A stretch of 64,000 nt of DNA from an uncultured Desulfovibrio sp. (GTDB lineage Bacteria > Desulfobacterota > Desulfovibrionia > Desulfovibrionales > Desulfovibrionaceae), in the NCBI GenBank assembly GCA_934546745.1, contig CAKTDV010000011.1, forward strand, positions 23,718-87,717, read 5' to 3'. Shown in pieces: positions 35,711-45,104 of this stretch. The position numbers and the translations under genes were made by a program. Numbering within the stretch: position 1 is the stretch's first letter; every line of letters begins with the position of its first letter. The notes beneath the pieces were generated by a model. It saw only the letters and a list, made by a program, of their open reading frames with translations. It had not been told where the DNA came from and did not search any database.

Positions 35711-35749
35711 GGCGGTTTCACGAGGTTTCAGACCACAAAGGAAGTTTTG

Positions 35750-36571
35750 ATGAATTTCCTTCCCCGATTTTCCCGGCTCATGGCCGAGGCCCTGCATTGC
35801 GGCGGCGCACCCGAAGGGCTGGCCCTGCCTCTGTCCGAGGCGCATGGGCGCCTGATCGCGCTGGCCGATGAGGAACGCGCCCTGCCGCTCCCCCCGCCAC
35901 CGGAGGAGCCGGCCTCCCCCGACGGCACGCCCCTGCCCCTGCCAGACACTGCCGGCGACAGGGACGGGGGCATGGACAGCGCGGCCCGGCGTGTACGGCT
36001 GGCCTGCGATCAGGCCCGCTTCGCGGTCTATGCCTGGGTTGACGAACAGCTTTTGCAGAGTCCCCGCCCTGATGCGGCGGACTGGCTTTCCCACAGCCTG
36101 CAATACCGCTACTGCGGCACGGCCTCCGCCGGCCAGGAGTTCTTCACCCTTCTGACAGCCCTTGTCCGCCAGGCCGCCCCCCCCTTGGAAGGCCTTCCGC
36201 CACCGGCCTCCGCCGGAGAGGCACAGGAGGACGACGCGCCCCGCGCGCTGGAGGCCTTTGCCCTCCGCGGCGGCGACAGCGTTTCCACAGCCGCCGTCAG
36301 CGTCTATGCGCTCTGTCTGCTCTACGGTTTCCGGGGCATGCTGCGCGATTCCCCGGAAACGCTCCACCGTTACCGCAAGGCCGCGCGCACCCTGCTGCTG
36401 CGGGCCGAGCCACCGCCGGAGCCAGGCCTGTCCCGGGAATGTCCGGCGGCCTCCCTGGCCGCGGCGACGCTGGAGAAGGCGGCCTACATTCTTCTGCCGC
36501 CCCTCACCGTCGCGCTGTTCGGCGCCCTCTGCGCCGCGGCGCTGTCCGGCATTCCGCTCCCGCAATTCTAG
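35750..36571 (+). CDS. tssL: T6SS inner-membrane protein TssL (DotU family)
   Basis: 273 aa. The cytoplasmic DotU-type domain shows FAVYAWVDEQLLQSP, then ASAGQEFFTLLTALV and YALCLLYGFRGML; one C-terminal membrane segment (about residues 245-268, LPPLTVALFGALCAAAL) anchors it. No peptidoglycan-binding extension is present, so anchoring to the wall must be by another protein. The ATG at 35750 follows AAAGGAAG by 6 bases. Its leader shares the 8 bases TTCAGACC plus CAAAGGA with the tssB leader. The tssM start is 145 bases downstream. Confidence 0.93.
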   Translation: MNFLPRFSRLMAEALHCGGAPEGLALPLSEAHGRLIALADEERALPLPPPPEEPASPDGTPLPLPDTAGDRDGGMDSAARRVRLACDQARFAVYAWVDEQLLQSPRPDAADWLSHSLQYRYCGTASAGQEFFTLLTALVRQAAPPLEGLPPPASAGEAQEDDAPRALEAFALRGGDSVSTAAVSVYALCLLYGFRGMLRDSPETLHRYRKAARTLLLRAEPPPEPGLSRECPAASLAAATLEKAAYILLPPLTVALFGALCAAALSGIPLPQF

Positions 36572-36716
36572 CGCGGCCTCACTGTGGAAACGTCGCCGAT
36601 CTGGCGGAAGCGGGAGGGGACGCCCGCGCCCAGGGCACGGAGAAAAACCGCGCAACAGCGCCGTGCTCCGGCCCGATGCAATGAAGACTCCCCCTATGGC
36701 GCAAGGACGGACAAGC

Positions 36717-39700
36717 ATGCGGATATTGGGAAAACTACTGAAAGCGCTGCTCTGCGCGGCGCTGCTGGCGCTGGCGCTGGGGCTTCTGACGGCGCTGGCA
36801 TGGTGGATGCATTGGCCTCTGGCCACGGGCGCCGTCGTGCTGCTGGGCCTGCTGGCGCTGGCGGCCCTGATTGTGGCCGTGCGCGCGGGAGTACGCTGGA
36901 GCAACAAAAAACTCTTCATCCGCAGGGTTCTTGACGAACAGCGGAGCACGACGGTGAGCGCGCCCGCCCTGGGGGGCATGGCCGACGCATGGCGGCAGGG
37001 AATGCGGCTCATGGCCGCCTCGCCCGCGCGTTTTCACCAGACCCTGCGCTTCAGCCAGCCGTGGTTCCTGACGCTGACGCTGGACGGCGGCCCCTCCCTG
37101 CTCCAGGGCGCGGGAAAGACCGTTCCCGCCGGCGAAGACGCGCCGTTACGCTGGCATTTTCTGCGATCGTCCGTGGCGCTGGAATGCGCCGCCCCCGAAG
37201 GCGACACGGAGGACTGGCGCACCTTGCTGGAACTGGCGGCGGAACAGCGCGGCGCCTGCCCCTTTCAGGGACTGATCCTGATCGTCTCCGCGCGCGCGCT
37301 GCGGGAGACAGGGGAAGATCTTCTGCCCGCGCGCGGCATGGCTCTGGCAAACACCGTACAGCAATTCCTGCTCAGCCGCCGCCGCTCCTGCCCCGTCTTT
37401 GTGCTGGTGCGCGATCTGGAGGCGCTGCCGGGCATGGAGACACTGGCGCGCCCGCTGCCCCCCTCGCTGCTGGAAAACGCGCCGGGCCTTCTGCTGGACG
37501 ACCCGGAAACGGATCTGCCCCATGTGGCGGAACGGGCCGCCGCCCAGCTGGAACGCGGCCTCCAGGAACAGGCCGTGGACGGCGCGCCTCCGCAGGGCGA
37601 CGCCCTGCGCGCCCTCTGCGAACTGCGGGAACTGGGCCCCCGCCTGACGCGCCTGCTGTCGCCCCTGTGCACGCCTGTGGCGCATCAGGCGTTCAGCCCG
37701 CTGCGCGGCGTGCATTTCTGCTTTGGCGCGCCCCTGCCCGACAAAGGCGGGCAACCTCCTTTCGTCCAGCCCTATTTCTCCGATTTTCTTCCCCTGCGGG
37801 GCTATTCCCGCCCGCTGGGCGGCGGCCTTCCCTTTTTCGCCTCCACGCGCCTGTGGATGCTCGGCGCGTGGCTGCTGCTCACGCTCTTTGCCTGCGGCCT
37901 GCTGACGGCGAACACCGTCTACCAGCGCAACGTGCTCAGGCTGCCCCCGCCGCGCACGGAAAACATCTCCCACGACGAGCGCCTGCAAAAGCTCTATGCG
38001 GAAATGCTCTATGCGCTGCAGCTGGAAAAAGCCCGCAGGAACTGGCTCCTGCCGACGCTGGGCCTGAACATGCTGGAACGCGCGGAACAGCAGAGCAAAC
38101 TGCGCTTTGTGGAACAGACCTACGCCACCGTCATGGCCCCCCTGCGCGGCCGCCTGCTGCATCAGCTCAGCCAGCCGCCAACAGCGCGGAACGAAAGGCG
38201 TGCCAGGGATTCGGCGCTGCTGATCAGCTGGCTCTGCGACGTTGTTTCCGACAAGCTGCGCACAGGCTCCGTGGAGGAAAAGACCAGGATACAGACCTCT
38301 CCGCTGCTCGCCGACTATGAGGACTGGAACATGCTTTCCGCCCAGCTCTATCTGTTCGCGCTGGACTGGATGCCCGCCGGCGAAATGCAGGACGCCCTAG
38401 CCGCGGGCATCCGTTCCCTGTTGGATCGGGCCGTCAGCCGCGAAGAGGCCTCCCTGCTGCGCGACGTGGAGCAGGGCGTCAACGAGGGCATGCCCGCCGC
38501 GCGCGTCTGCCTCTCGCACTTCTGGACGGACGCGCCCACCGGCGGCGACAGGGAACGCTGTGTCCCTCCGGCCTACACGGCCCGCGGCTACGCCGTCATG
38601 GAAGACGCCCTTGGGGACATCCTTACCGCCAGCGGCAACACTCCCGGCATGCGCCAGAACATCGAGGCCTACCGGCACGACTACCTGCGCCGTTACGAAC
38701 GCGCCTGGCGCGACTTTGCCTCGGCCTTCGGGCAGGGATGGAGCGGCCTGCAGCAAAGCGAGATCTTCGCCGCCCTGGGCGCGGAGGGCAACGCCGCCGC
38801 CCTGCCGCACCTGCGCCTGTTGCAGCGCATGGGGGACGAACTGCTCCCTCTGGCGCGACAGGCACGGGCGACGGGTTCCAGCCTGGCGCCCTGGGTACAG
38901 GACGCGCTGCTGCTGCGGATCCTCTGCGACATGGCCCTGGCGGATCCCCAGAGCGGGAAAACCCCGGCCTGGCGCGGCGTCCTCTCCATCTCCCTGGAAT
39001 CGCCCGAACTGCTGGCCTCCCTGCGCGACGTCACGCGCGACATGGGACACCTGCGCCAGTCGCTGGAAGCCGCCATGGCCCTGCGCCGCGCTCTGGGCCA
39101 CTGTACGGAGCTGCTGCGCGTCATGGGCAGCCAGAGCCGTTCGCTGGCGCTGGCGCGGGAACATTTCGCCAACCCCAGGGACACGCCGGAGGAAAGCCCC
39201 TATACCGGCGCGATGGAGGCCATGAAAGATGTCCTGCCGCCGCTGGCCGCGCCGCACGGCGCGGGACGCCTGCTGCTTGCCGGCATGCTCGACTGCCTGC
39301 GCCAGGGCATTACCGTACAGGCCGCCGCCGCCGTGCAGCACGCATGGGAAAACGAGGTCCTCAGCAGCCCCGCCGCCCTGTACGAGGGACGGAATCTGGA
39401 CGCCCTCTACGGCAGGGACGGCGCGGTGACGCGCTTCCTTGCCCAGACCATCGCGCCCCTGCTCCGTCGCCAGAACGCCGCGCCCGCGGCAGCCTTCTGG
39501 GAAGGGACCCCCTTCCCCTTCACCGCCGATTTCCTCGCGTCCATCTCCCGCGCCGAAGCCGTGGCCGCCGCGCCGCCCAGGGAGACCTACGACGTTCTTC
39601 TGCGATCGCAGCCGACCATTCTCAACGCCGAGGCCACACAGCGCCCGGACAGCACGGAATTCTCGCTCCTGTGCGGCGACGCGCCGCAACGGCTGATCAA

Positions 39701-40010
39701 CAACAACTACCCGCGCTCGGCCCGCATCCGCTATGCGCGGGCCCAGTGCGCGGACGCGACCCTGACGCTGCGCTTCCCCGGCTTTGAGGCCCGCCACACC
39801 TATCCCGACTTCATCGCCTTTCTGCGCGATTTCCAGTACGGCGAACGCACCTTCACGCCCGAAGACTTCCCCGACGCGGCGCGGCAGCTTGCCGCCATCG
39901 CGGCCACGCGCCTCACCGTGCGCCTGCTGCCGGACAATTCCGCCGCCATTCTTGAAGCCAGGGACAACGAACCCTCCACCCTGCCGGAAAGGATCGTCTA
40001 CACATGGTAA
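36717..40010 (+). CDS. tssM: T6SS inner-membrane protein TssM (IcmF family), degenerate P-loop
   Basis: 1097 aa. Two N-terminal membrane segments (residues 5-60), a cytoplasmic region, and a third segment near residue 378 (WMLGAWLLLTLFACGLLTA) are followed by a large periplasmic part ending in the beta-domain that binds TssJ. In the cytoplasmic region the line QPWFLTLTLDGGPSLLQGAGKT aligns with the usual PWYLxxGPPGxGKT(T/S), but no standard GxxxxGK(S/T) loop can be drawn, and the usual DTAG motif is replaced (ECAAPEGD). Nucleotide binding is therefore doubtful. The frame is open far upstream; I use the ATG at 36717, which follows AAGGA and begins just before the first membrane helix, with 36681 and 36696 as alternatives. 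Confidence 0.9.
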   Translation: MRILGKLLKALLCAALLALALGLLTALAWWMHWPLATGAVVLLGLLALAALIVAVRAGVRWSNKKLFIRRVLDEQRSTTVSAPALGGMADAWRQGMRLMAASPARFHQTLRFSQPWFLTLTLDGGPSLLQGAGKTVPAGEDAPLRWHFLRSSVALECAAPEGDTEDWRTLLELAAEQRGACPFQGLILIVSARALRETGEDLLPARGMALANTVQQFLLSRRRSCPVFVLVRDLEALPGMETLARPLPPSLLENAPGLLLDDPETDLPHVAERAAAQLERGLQEQAVDGAPPQGDALRALCELRELGPRLTRLLSPLCTPVAHQAFSPLRGVHFCFGAPLPDKGGQPPFVQPYFSDFLPLRGYSRPLGGGLPFFASTRLWMLGAWLLLTLFACGLLTANTVYQRNVLRLPPPRTENISHDERLQKLYAEMLYALQLEKARRNWLLPTLGLNMLERAEQQSKLRFVEQTYATVMAPLRGRLLHQLSQPPTARNERRARDSALLISWLCDVVSDKLRTGSVEEKTRIQTSPLLADYEDWNMLSAQLYLFALDWMPAGEMQDALAAGIRSLLDRAVSREEASLLRDVEQGVNEGMPAARVCLSHFWTDAPTGGDRERCVPPAYTARGYAVMEDALGDILTASGNTPGMRQNIEAYRHDYLRRYERAWRDFASAFGQGWSGLQQSEIFAALGAEGNAAALPHLRLLQRMGDELLPLARQARATGSSLAPWVQDALLLRILCDMALADPQSGKTPAWRGVLSISLESPELLASLRDVTRDMGHLRQSLEAAMALRRALGHCTELLRVMGSQSRSLALAREHFANPRDTPEESPYTGAMEAMKDVLPPLAAPHGAGRLLLAGMLDCLRQGITVQAAAAVQHAWENEVLSSPAALYEGRNLDALYGRDGAVTRFLAQTIAPLLRRQNAAPAAAFWEGTPFPFTADFLASISRAEAVAAAPPRETYDVLLRSQPTILNAEATQRPDSTEFSLLCGDAPQRLINNNYPRSARIRYARAQCADATLTLRFPGFEARHTYPDFIAFLRDFQYGERTFTPEDFPDAARQLAAIAATRLTVRLLPDNSAAILEARDNEPSTLPERIVYTW

Positions 40011-40651
40011 CGCCCGCCAACGCCACCCGCCTGCTTTGCCGCGCCATGTTCGGCATCTGGCTGCTTGCCGTCTGCGGCATGGCCCTCGCCGCCTTCGGGG
40101 GAGGCGCCTCCACAGGCAACCTGCTGGCGCTCATGTTCACGCAGCCCGTCCCCCGCGCGCCGCTGACGCCGCCCCCGGCGCCCCCCCGTCCCCAGCCGCC
40201 CGCACAGGCGGAACCGGCCCCGGCGCCTTCAGCGCCTGTGGCCACCGCCGCCGCGCCCGCGCCACCCGCCGCCCCTGTCCCGCTCTGGAGGGATCTGCCG
40301 CACGGCAGGCGTCCCGGCAAAGGCCGCCTCCACCCTCCCCGCCTGGAGGTGCGCGACGACGGTTCCCTGCAACTGCTCTTCGCCTATGAGGGAACACCCG
40401 GCGAGCACACCGTCATCACGCCCGTCAACATCACCTCCCGCAGCGTGGATCTGCACGGGCAGTGGAGCGCACAGGTCACCGTGGACGTCCGCCCCCGGAA
40501 CGGGTGCGTCCAGCGCCTGCAAATCGCCTCCCATCCGTCATGGATACGCGTCAGCGCCGTGTCGCGCGGCGGCAGGCCCCTCGACGCCGCCGCCAGTTAT
40601 TCCGACAGGGACATCCGCATCATTTTCCACCCGAGGGAGGAACGCCCGTGA
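40004..40651 (+). CDS. Hypothetical membrane-anchored protein in the T6SS operon, 215 aa
   Basis: Unrecognised. One N-terminal membrane segment (residues 15-33) is followed by a long Pro/Ala-rich linker (about 45-95) and a C-terminal beta-rich domain (LEVRDDGSLQLLFAYEG to DRDIRIIFHPREE). The layout is that of an inner-membrane-anchored periplasmic domain, with some AMIN-like flavour, but I cannot claim that family. It overlaps the tssM stop by 7 bases and lies 76 bases before tssE. It could stabilise the TssJLM complex or tie it to the cell wall, filling in for the missing peptidoglycan-binding part of TssL; this is inference. Confidence 0.6.
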   Translation: MVTPANATRLLCRAMFGIWLLAVCGMALAAFGGGASTGNLLALMFTQPVPRAPLTPPPAPPRPQPPAQAEPAPAPSAPVATAAAPAPPAAPVPLWRDLPHGRRPGKGRLHPPRLEVRDDGSLQLLFAYEGTPGEHTVITPVNITSRSVDLHGQWSAQVTVDVRPRNGCVQRLQIASHPSWIRVSAVSRGGRPLDAAASYSDRDIRIIFHPREERP

Positions 40652-40727
40652 GACAGCCTCTCCCCCGGAATGCCCCCGCACAGGGCGTTTCCGAACGTTC
40701 CCATCCGCCATCACGGGAGACCGCCCC

Positions 40728-41144
40728 ATGACCCGGCTGCGCTTTCTGGAACGCCTGCGCCATGCCCGGCGGCAGGGCGGCGAGCGTGATGCCGTGGACA
40801 CGGCGGACATCGTCCAGTCCGTGACCAATCACCTCTCCCGCATCCTCAACACGCGGCAGGGCAACACCGTGCTGGATCAGGAATTCGGCATGCCGGATTT
40901 CAGCGCCCTTGGCGCTTCCTTCAGCGCGACGGACATCCCCCGCCTGGAGCGGGAGCTTTCCGCCTTCATCAGCCGTTGCGAGCCGCGCCTGAGGCAGGTG
41001 CATGTCCGCTACGCGCCCGATCCCGGCCAGCCGCTGCAACTGGCGTTTTTTCTCGATGCCGAGCTTGCGCTGGAAGACGGTACGGTCCGCATCCACTGGA
41101 CGACGCTGGTGGAACCCTCCGGACGCGTCACCATCAGCACCTGA
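40728..41144 (+). CDS. tssE: T6SS baseplate subunit TssE (gp25-like)
   Basis: 138 aa, normal for TssE. The sequence SVTNHLSRILNTRQGNTVLDQEFGMPDFS matches the gp25/lysozyme-like wedge protein of phage baseplates, followed by ERELSAFISRCEPRLRQVHV. The frame is open upstream, but the ATG at 40728 follows GGGAGA and begins the domain; the upstream residues are noise from the end of the previous gene. TssE nucleates sheath assembly together with TssFGK. Confidence 0.92.
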   Translation: MTRLRFLERLRHARRQGGERDAVDTADIVQSVTNHLSRILNTRQGNTVLDQEFGMPDFSALGASFSATDIPRLERELSAFISRCEPRLRQVHVRYAPDPGQPLQLAFFLDAELALEDGTVRIHWTTLVEPSGRVTIST

Positions 41145-41173
41145 TCCGGGGCGGGGCGCTTCCTGTCCCCGAC

Positions 41174-41206
41174 GCGCGGTACATTATTGCAAAGCGCGGT
41201 ACCGCG
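41174..41206. promoter_or_regulatory. Repeated GCGCGGTAC sites upstream of tssA, candidate operator
   Basis: GCGCGGTAC occurs at 41174-41182 and 41194-41202, and the second copy extends into a perfect 12-base palindrome (41195-41206). The spacing is 20 bases, about two helical turns. It lies in the 156-base gap between tssE and tssA, where an internal promoter could sit. No known regulator motif is matched. Confidence 0.35.
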
Positions 41207-41300
41207 TGGTAAAAACCCTGCAGGGGCACGAGGGTTCCCGGCCCGCACCTCCCGCCCCAGACGGGTGTGACGCGCACAGGCGAAAATCCCTTTTTGCGGC

Positions 41301-42980
41301 ATGTCACCGAACCTTACCACCGGACTCACTATGCAGCTTCGAGAACTGGGACGCCTTCCCGTCAGCAACGCCGCTCCGGCGGGAACGGATCCCCGTCAGA
41401 GCGCCGAATACCAGCGCCTGCTGGAAGAAACAGCCAAGCTCAGTTCCCTGCGGGGCGCTTCCGCCGTGGACTGGAACGCCGTGACGGAAAACGCCGCCAC
41501 CGTTCTCCAGCGGCAGGCCAAGGACATCCCCGCCGCCGTCTACCTCTGCGTGGGGCTGGCGCACACCGGCGGCCTTCCGGGTCTTGCCAGCGGCGTCCGC
41601 GTGCTGGCCGATCTGCTGGACGCCTGGTGGGACACCTGCTTTCCGCCGCTCAAACGCCTGCGCGCCCGCGTCAACATGCTCACGTGGTGGCGGGAACGGA
41701 TCGCCCCCCTGCTCGACGCGCCGCAGGAACCGGCGGATCCGGCTGTGCGCGACGACCTGCTGGCCTCGCTCCGGGATCTTGACGCCACGCTCGGCAACGT
41801 GCTGCCCGATCTGCCGCCCCTGCGCGATCTGCTGGAGCGCGTCCAGCGGCTGGACGTGCGGGAAGACGCCGGAACGCCCCACGCCGATCACGAAACCGCG
41901 CCCGATACCGCCACTGATCCCGACGCCGGAGAAACGGCGGCGCGACCTCCCGAAGCCACGCCTTCCGAACCGGCCACCGCGCCCGTGACGCCTCCCGCTA
42001 CGGCGCGGCCACAGCCCGCGCCGCCCCGGACGCCCGCCGTACCTCCGGCCAGCCCGGCCAACCCGGCCAGTGAGGAAGAGGCCCAGACCGCTTTCCTGAC
42101 GGCCGCCCGCGCCTATGCGGCGCTGGCCTTTGCCGGGGAGCTTCCCGCCGCGCCCGCCGCCTGGGCGGCCTTCTACGCGGGGCTCTGGGGAGGCATGGAA
42201 CACACGCCCCCGGCTGACGGCGACGGCCTCACCGCCCTGCCGCCGCCGCAGGAGGAAAACATGTCGTCATGCCGCAGCCTGCTCACCGGCGGACGCGCCG
42301 CCGAAGCCGCCGCCGCCACAGCCCGGATGCTGCCCGCCTCGCCCTTTCATCTGGATGCGCAACACCTGCTTTTTACCGCGCTGACCGCCTGCGGACGCCC
42401 GGTGGAGGCGGCGCTTGTCCACCGGGAATGCCGCGCCTTCGCGGCGCGCCTGCCGGGGGTGGCGGAGCTGCGTTTTGCCGACGGAAGCCCCTTTGCCAGC
42501 GCCGCAACGCGCCACTGGCTGCGCGCAGGAGACGCCCCCGCTCCGGCGGAGGGTTCCGCCGCCCCACAGGACGCCCCCGAAGCCTCCCCGGAAACCGCCC
42601 ATGAAGGCGACGCCCTGCGCGCCCGGGCCAGGGAAACCGCCGCCGCGGGGCATCTTGCCGCGGCGCTGGACATGCTTGAGGACGCCCGCCGCACGCTGGG
42701 GCCGCTGTCGGCGCGCGCCTTTCCCCTGCGCATGGAACAGGCGCGGCTGCTGGCCCTTGCGGGGCACGCGCCTGCCGCAGAACCTCTGGCCGGGGAACTG
42801 GAACGCCGCATGGAGGAACATGGCCTTGCCCACTGGCAGCCGGATCTCTGCCTTGAGGCGCTCCGTATCTGCCATGCGGTATGGTCGGCCATCGAGACGC
42901 CGGAAGCGCGCGCGCACGCCGCCGCCATCGCCGGAGAAATCTGCCGCCTCCGGCCGTCACGTTCCCCATTGCTGGCGTAG
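41301..42980 (+). CDS. tssA: T6SS cap/assembly protein TssA
   Basis: 559 aa. The ImpA N-terminal domain covers about residues 10-125 (LPVSNAAPAGTDPRQSAEYQRL, GLASGVRVLADLLDAWWDTCFPPL). A Pro/Ala linker (about 200-255) leads to a C-terminal helical VasJ-like domain (LLTGGRAAEAAAATARML, YQ-type repeats, TRHWLRAGD). TssA directs assembly of the sheath-tube and caps its distal end. The ATG at 41331 (MQLRELGRLP) fits the family start equally well; neither has a clear ribosome site. It lies 156 bases after tssE and 80 before tssB. Confidence 0.9.
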   Translation: MSPNLTTGLTMQLRELGRLPVSNAAPAGTDPRQSAEYQRLLEETAKLSSLRGASAVDWNAVTENAATVLQRQAKDIPAAVYLCVGLAHTGGLPGLASGVRVLADLLDAWWDTCFPPLKRLRARVNMLTWWRERIAPLLDAPQEPADPAVRDDLLASLRDLDATLGNVLPDLPPLRDLLERVQRLDVREDAGTPHADHETAPDTATDPDAGETAARPPEATPSEPATAPVTPPATARPQPAPPRTPAVPPASPANPASEEEAQTAFLTAARAYAALAFAGELPAAPAAWAAFYAGLWGGMEHTPPADGDGLTALPPPQEENMSSCRSLLTGGRAAEAAAATARMLPASPFHLDAQHLLFTALTACGRPVEAALVHRECRAFAARLPGVAELRFADGSPFASAATRHWLRAGDAPAPAEGSAAPQDAPEASPETAHEGDALRARARETAAAGHLAAALDMLEDARRTLGPLSARAFPLRMEQARLLALAGHAPAAEPLAGELERRMEEHGLAHWQPDLCLEALRICHAVWSAIETPEARAHAAAIAGEICRLRPSRSPLLA

Positions 42981-43060
42981 GAACGCGCCGGCCTGCCGTT
43001 TTGCCCAAAAAACACCGCTTCCCCTGAGAAGGGAGCGTTCAGACCGCAAAGGAGTTTCTG

Positions 43061-43552
43061 ATGAGCAAGGAAGGTTCCGTCGCCCCCAAGGAGCGCGTCA
43101 ATATCGTGTACCGGCCCGCCACCGGCGATGCCAAAGAGGATGTGGAGCTGCCCCTCAAGCTGATGGTCCTCGGCGACTTCACCCAGCGTGAGGACGACAG
43201 GGCGCTGGAGGATCGCGCCCCCGTCTCCGTGGACAAGACCAACTTCAACGATGTCATGAAGGGGCAGGGCCTCGGCATGACCATCAGCGTGCCCGACAGG
43301 CTGTCCGGCGACGACCCCGAAGCCCGGCTGGCCGTGGATCTGAAATTTGAGGACATCAACGACTTCACCCCGGACGCCATCGTCCGTCAGGTGCCGGAGC
43401 TGGCGCGCCTGCTGGAGCTGCGCGAATCGCTCAAGGCCCTCAAGGGGCCGCTGGCCAACGTGCCCGAGTTCCGCCGCAGGGTGCAGGAAATGGTTTCCGA
43501 CGACAAGGCCCGCGCGGCCCTGCTCAACGAGCTGAATCTTGACGAAAAGTAA
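43061..43552 (+). CDS. tssB: T6SS contractile sheath small subunit TssB (VipA)
   Basis: 163 aa. The diagnostic block KERVNIVYRPATGDAKEDVELPLKLMVLGDFT at the N-terminus and the C-terminal ARAALLNELN match TssB. The strong leader CAAAGGAGTTTCTG precedes the ATG at 43061. TssB and TssC form the contractile sheath that drives the Hcp tube, and ClpV recycles it. tssC begins 9 bases after its stop. Confidence 0.96.
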   Translation: MSKEGSVAPKERVNIVYRPATGDAKEDVELPLKLMVLGDFTQREDDRALEDRAPVSVDKTNFNDVMKGQGLGMTISVPDRLSGDDPEARLAVDLKFEDINDFTPDAIVRQVPELARLLELRESLKALKGPLANVPEFRRRVQEMVSDDKARAALLNELNLDEK

Positions 43553-43561
43553 GGAGCCTTC

Positions 43562-45034
43562 ATGAGCCAGACTGAAAACGCACCCGCCGCCGCGCCAGCC
43601 GCCTCCACGAGCCTGCTGGATGAAATCGTCGAGGCGACGCGCCTCAAACCCGGCGACGACGGCTTTGCCGCCACCCGCGACGGCCTGCAGGCCTTTCTCA
43701 AGGAACTGGTGGCCAGACCGTCGGAGGATACCAAGGTCTCTCCCGCACTGGTGGACAGGCTTCTCGCCGATCTCGACAGGCGTCTCAGCGCGCAGGTCAA
43801 CGCCATCATGCACAACGAGCGCTTCCAGAAGCTCGAAAGCGCCTGGCGCGGCCTCAAGTACCTTGTGGACAACACGGACTTCCGCCAGAACATCAAGCTC
43901 GAGTTTCTCAGCGTCAGCAAGGACGATCTGCTGACCGACTTTCAGGATGCCCCTGAAATCATGAGTTCCGGCCTGTACAAGCATGTCTACACGGCGGAAT
44001 ACGGCCAGTTCGGCGGCCAGCCCGTGGGGGCCATCATCGGCAATTACGAATTCGGCCCCGGCCCGCAGGACATGGAGCTGCTGCAGTATATGGCGTCGGT
44101 GTCCGCCATGGCGCATTCCCCCTTTGTCAGCGCGGCGGGCAAGGAGTTTTTCGGTATCGATTCCTGGGAGGATCTGCCCAATCTCAAGGATCTCAAATCC
44201 ATTTTTGAGATGCCCCAGTACACCAAGTGGCGTTCTTTCCGTGAATCCGAAGATGCCCGCTATGTGGGGCTGACCCTGCCCCGTTTTCTGCTGCGCGTGC
44301 CCTACGGCTCCAACACCGTGCCCGCCAAAAGCTTCGTCTTCGAGGAAGACGCCTCCGCCAACGGGGATTTCTGCTGGGGCAACACGGCCTTCGCCTTTGC
44401 CGGACGCCTCACGGACAGTTTCGCCAGATACCGCTGGTGCGCCAACATCATCGGCCCGCAGGGCGGCGGCGCCGTCGGCAACCTGCCCATCTACACCTTT
44501 GAGTCCATGGGGCAGATACAGACCAAGATTCCCACGGAGGTTCTCGTTTCCGAACGCCGGGAATACGAACTTTCGGAAGAGGGCTTCATCGCCCTGAGCA
44601 TGCGCAAGGGGGCGGACAACGCCGCCTTCTTCTCGGCCAACTCCTGCCAGAAGGCCAGAGTCTTCGCCAACACCCCCGAAGGCAAGGCCGCGGAACTCAA
44701 CTACCGCCTTTCCACGCAGCTGCCCTACATGATGATCATGAACCGCCTCGCGCATTACATCAAGGTCATACAGCGCGAAAACATCGGCACCTGGAAGGAG
44801 CGGAACGACCTTGAGCGCGAGCTCAACACCTGGATCAGCCAGTACGTCACCGAAATGGACGATCCCGATCCCGTCACCCGCAGCAAGCGCCCCCTGCGCA
44901 TGGCGCACATCACCGTCAACGACGTGGAAGGCGAACCCGGCTGGTATACCGTGAGCATCATGGCCCGCCCCCACTTCAAGTACATGGGCGCAAGCTTCAC
45001 CCTCTCCCTTGTGGGCAAGCTGGACAAGAACTGA
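43562..45034 (+). CDS. tssC: T6SS contractile sheath large subunit TssC (VipB)
   Basis: 490 aa, standard length. It shows the TssC core blocks NERFQKLESAWRGLKYLVDNTDF, VYTAEYGQFGGQPVGAIIGNYEF and KRPLRMAHITVNDVEGEPGWY at the C-terminus. It is the major sheath protein and carries the ClpV-accessible interface with TssB. The ATG at 43562 follows AAGGAG by 6 bases and is coupled to tssB. A small 6-bp stem (45040-45045 with 45053-45058) lies between it and hcp. Confidence 0.97.
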   Translation: MSQTENAPAAAPAASTSLLDEIVEATRLKPGDDGFAATRDGLQAFLKELVARPSEDTKVSPALVDRLLADLDRRLSAQVNAIMHNERFQKLESAWRGLKYLVDNTDFRQNIKLEFLSVSKDDLLTDFQDAPEIMSSGLYKHVYTAEYGQFGGQPVGAIIGNYEFGPGPQDMELLQYMASVSAMAHSPFVSAAGKEFFGIDSWEDLPNLKDLKSIFEMPQYTKWRSFRESEDARYVGLTLPRFLLRVPYGSNTVPAKSFVFEEDASANGDFCWGNTAFAFAGRLTDSFARYRWCANIIGPQGGGAVGNLPIYTFESMGQIQTKIPTEVLVSERREYELSEEGFIALSMRKGADNAAFFSANSCQKARVFANTPEGKAAELNYRLSTQLPYMMIMNRLAHYIKVIQRENIGTWKERNDLERELNTWISQYVTEMDDPDPVTRSKRPLRMAHITVNDVEGEPGWYTVSIMARPHFKYMGASFTLSLVGKLDKN

Positions 45035-45104
45035 GAAGAGCGCGGGTTCAAACCGCGCATACGGCCGATCACCGGCCTCACTCCAAACACCGAGGTTTTG
45101 CAAT

